Shown: one piece after another, positions 61,932 to 64,000 of the stretch
Position numbering within the stretch: the stretch's first letter is position 1
Layout: every line of letters starts with the position of its first letter
Origin: Deltaproteobacteria bacterium
Lineage (GTDB): Bacteria; Myxococcota; XYA12-FULL-58-9
DNA length: 64,000 nt
Assembly (NCBI GenBank): GCA_016218825.1
Contig: JACRCV010000099.1
Span: 1 to 64,000, forward strand
Direction of reading: 5' to 3'
Position numbers and translations under genes: made by a program
The notes under the pieces: generated by a model
What the model saw: the letters and a program-made list of their open reading frames with translations, nothing else
Database searches by the model: none
What the model was told of the DNA's origin: nothing

Positions 61932-63098
61932 ATGTCCGAGTACGACTACCTCATCATCGGCGGCGGCATGACCGGACGCGCGGCCGCGAGCGGCATCCGC
62001 GAATACCAACCGGCGGCCAGCATCGGGCTCATCGGCGACGAGGGCCATCGGCCCTACAAACGACCGCCGCTCTCGAAGGCGCTGTGGAGGGGCGAGCCCG
62101 AGGCGAGCGTTTGGCTCGACCCGGTGCCCGGCGTCGAGCTGCTGCTCGGGCGCATCGCGGTATTCATCGACCGGGGTCGCAAGCGCGTGGTGGACGACCT
62201 GGGCAAGGCGCACGGGTATCGCAAGCTCTTGCTGGCGACCGGCGCCAGACCGCGGCGGCTCGGCGCCGGCGACGACGGGGTCATCTACTTCCGGTCCCTC
62301 GACGACTTCTGCACGCTGCGGGCGCTTGCGGCAGGGAGCCACGTCGGCGTGGTCGGGGGCGGCTTCATCGGCACCGAGCTCGCGGCGGCCCTGGTGACCA
62401 ACCAGATGAAGGTGACGCTCTTCTTCCCCGAAGCGAACGTCGGCGCGCGCCTGTTCCCGTCGGGGCTCGCCGAGTATCTCACCGGCTATTACCGGCAGAG
62501 GGGCGTGGACGTCCGCCCGGGCGTCCGGGTCACGGGCGTGGACCGCGGCCGCCGGGTGCTCTTTGACGGCGGCGGGCTCGACGTCGACGCGGTCGTCGCC
62601 GGGCTCGGTACGGTCGCGAACGACGGTTTGGCGCGGGCGGCCGGACTCGCGGTCGACGATGGGATCCTCGTCGACGAGGGCTTGCGCACCGATGACCCCG
62701 ACATCTTCGCGGCCGGCGACGGGGCGCGCTTCGCGAACGAGCTCTTGGGCGCGCGCCTGCGCGTCGAACACGAAGACAACGCGCTGACGATGGGGCGGCT
62801 GGCGGGCGCGGCGATGACCGGTCAGCCGGTCAGCTACCGGCACTTGCCGTTCTTCTACTCCGACCTGTTCGACCTGGGCTACGAGGCGATCGGCGACGTC
62901 GATGCGCGCCTCGAGGTGGTCGCCGACTGGAAGACCGAGAACCGCGAGGGCTGTCTCTATTATCTCCAGAACGGCCGGGTGCGCGGCGTCGTGACCTGGG
63001 GGATCTTCGGCCAAATGGACCAGGCGCGCGCCCTCATCGCCGAGCCCGGCCCGCACGACCCCGCGAGCCTCGTGGGCCGGCTGCCCCGCGTCAGTTGA
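61932..63098 (+). CDS. FAD-dependent NAD(P)H oxidoreductase (ferredoxin/rubredoxin-reductase type)
   Basis: The 388-residue flavoenzyme has the FAD-binding G-x-G-x-x-G at the N-terminus (L-I-I-G-G-G-M-T-G-R-A-A-A), a second G-G-G-F-I-G-T-E-L-A site for NAD(P)H near residue 140, and the closing D-I-F-A-A-G-D FAD motif near 260. The redox-active Cys pair of glutathione or thioredoxin reductases is absent. The family (also monodehydroascorbate reductase and AIF-like proteins) passes electrons to ferredoxins, rubredoxins or quinone-like acceptors. The start has GGAGGA 5 nt upstream. No ferredoxin gene is adjacent, so the acceptor is unknown. Confidence 0.88.
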   Translation: MSEYDYLIIGGGMTGRAAASGIREYQPAASIGLIGDEGHRPYKRPPLSKALWRGEPEASVWLDPVPGVELLLGRIAVFIDRGRKRVVDDLGKAHGYRKLLLATGARPRRLGAGDDGVIYFRSLDDFCTLRALAAGSHVGVVGGGFIGTELAAALVTNQMKVTLFFPEANVGARLFPSGLAEYLTGYYRQRGVDVRPGVRVTGVDRGRRVLFDGGGLDVDAVVAGLGTVANDGLARAAGLAVDDGILVDEGLRTDDPDIFAAGDGARFANELLGARLRVEHEDNALTMGRLAGAAMTGQPVSYRHLPFFYSDLFDLGYEAIGDVDARLEVVADWKTENREGCLYYLQNGRVRGVVTWGIFGQMDQARALIAEPGPHDPASLVGRLPRVS

Positions 63099-63191
63099 GG
63101 CCTCAGACCTACACCACACCACCTCCAGCAGCGGCCGGGTTCCCAAGTAATTCGCCTGCGCCGACGAACCGGCAAAACCTGGAGGTCTCCC

Positions 63192-64000
63192 ATGAAGCGC
63201 TCGTTGACCCTGCTGTTGCTGGTTTCGTCCTATTCCTGCGCGATTACGTCCGAAGAGGCGACCCGGCCCGCGGTCGGCGAGGCGCCGGAGCCGGCGGTGC
63301 CGGACGACGCCCGGTCGGAGGACCGTGGCCCGGCGAGCGACCGGGGCGGACGGTACGCGACGCCGCCGGCGGGGGTCGCGACCGCGCGCGGGTTCGAAGA
63401 GCGGCGGGAGCTCGCGCCGCCGACCGAGGCGCAACCGCGCCCGCGCCCGCCACCCGCGGCCAAGTCGCAGGCTCCGGACGACGGTTCTTGGGGTCCGTCG
63501 ATGAAGGACAGCGCGCCGGCCGCAGCGCCGGAGTCGGCCGCGCCCGCGCCCGCGCCTGCGGCACCGTCAGCGGGTGTTGGCGGCATGGCCGCGGAGTCCC
63601 GGAGCGCCGAGGCGATGGACGAGCCGGCGCCGGTGCTGCGGTCGGGCGACAAGGCCGGCAAGGCGTTTTCCGGGCGGGCGCGCTCGATCCCCGCCCCGGA
63701 GCCCGAGGTCCGCCCGGGGCTCGGCACCAGCTGGGGCGAGACCCGGTACTCGTCGGTCTCCGAGGTGGCGTTCGAGCGCGACAGCTATCGGCCGAGCTAC
63801 ACCGCGTCGCTGCACTACGACAACGAGCGCGGCGCGGCGGCGCTCGCCGGCTCGGGGCTCGCCGCCACCACCGCCCGGGTGGGTCTCGGTGCGGCGCTGA
63901 CCCTGATCTTGCAGAGCGACGACGGTCGGACGCTGCCGGCGTACTACGGCCACGGCCACACCGTCGCCATCGGCGCCGACGGCCAGCACTACTCGATCGT
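63192..64000 (+). CDS. Lipoprotein with Pro/Ala-rich linker, 3' end outside window
   Basis: The frame opens at ATG 63192 behind GGAGGT and runs to the end of the window without a stop, so the gene is cut off. It has a short lipoprotein signal with Cys16 (S-Y-S-C), about 150 residues of low-complexity Pro/Ala/Glu/Arg sequence and then a folded-looking part (W-G-E-T-R-Y-S-S-V and Y-T-A-S-L-H-Y-D-N onward). It is likely an outer-membrane or periplasmic lipoprotein. No family could be assigned to the visible part. Confidence 0.7.
   Translation, partial: MKRSLTLLLLVSSYSCAITSEEATRPAVGEAPEPAVPDDARSEDRGPASDRGGRYATPPAGVATARGFEERRELAPPTEAQPRPRPPPAAKSQAPDDGSWGPSMKDSAPAAAPESAAPAPAPAAPSAGVGGMAAESRSAEAMDEPAPVLRSGDKAGKAFSGRARSIPAPEPEVRPGLGTSWGETRYSSVSEVAFERDSYRPSYTASLHYDNERGAAALAGSGLAATTARVGLGAALTLILQSDDGRTLPAYYGHGHTVAIGADGQHYSI

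Overview
The window is 64 kb of very GC-rich chromosomal DNA that looks like a myxobacterium or close relative (Myxococcota). The signs are a DUF2378 (TIGR02265-type) protein, a small PilZ protein of the TIGR02266 kind, a zinc-ribbon/GYF/TPR membrane protein, many lipoproteins with Cys-rich or Asp/Gly-rich surface domains, and very large sensor kinases. I saw no rRNA, tRNA, insertion sequence, CRISPR array or prophage. The assignment rests on gene families and composition; no database search was possible.

Layout. 0-11.4 kb: a cut-off outer-membrane-like gene; a 1024-residue protein with a nucleoside-phosphorylase-like middle and a C-terminal Fic domain; a deoxynucleoside kinase; a PilZ/sigma-54 activator; a secreted protein; a stand-alone ketoacyl-ACP synthase III; a DUF2378 protein; a Phd/PIN toxin-antitoxin pair behind a perfect 20-bp palindrome; a TPR gene and a beta-rich gene. 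11.4-19 kb: a tight leftward run, pcrA/uvrD - TPR membrane protein - gatC - gatA - gatB. 19-23.6 kb: a heat-shock block (two Hsp20, a CbpA-type DnaJ, an RpoH-like sigma factor) enclosing a DUF3494 ice-binding-like lipoprotein. 23.8-32.3 kb: unknown protein, PilZ, GNAT, radA, a large unknown protein, a 43-bp-period tandem repeat and an acyl-CoA dehydrogenase. 32.4-40.2 kb: envelope proteins, a Kelch protein, a lipoprotein glycosidase with three Cys-rich repeats, a winged-helix/nucleotidyltransferase gene with its own operator-like sites, and a decayed drmA-like (DISARM helicase) remnant. 40.5-51.7 kb: two giant overlapping sensor genes and a lipoprotein. 51.8-56.1 kb: DUF72, ligD and ku (non-homologous end joining). 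56.1-64 kb: Gly-rich and Cys-rich lipoproteins, a FadL-like porin, a dockerin-bearing protein, an FAD reductase and a lipoprotein that runs off the window.

The most interesting system is the sensor pair at 40483-49307. Both proteins are periplasmic beta-propeller sensor, membrane helix, histidine-kinase module, receiver, and class III nucleotidyl cyclase. Their active-site defects are complementary. Protein A keeps the kinase His and the cyclase Lys/Asn/Arg but has lost one metal Asp. Protein B has lost the kinase His and the cyclase Lys/Asn/Arg but keeps both metal Asp residues. The genes overlap by four bases (ATGA). This predicts an obligate heterodimer with one working cyclase site, in the manner of mammalian C1/C2 cyclases, inside a glycan-sensor-like hybrid kinase.

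A second pattern is that at least five genes have a -10-like hexamer ending 6-7 nt before the ATG and no ribosome-binding site, which suggests leaderless transcripts.
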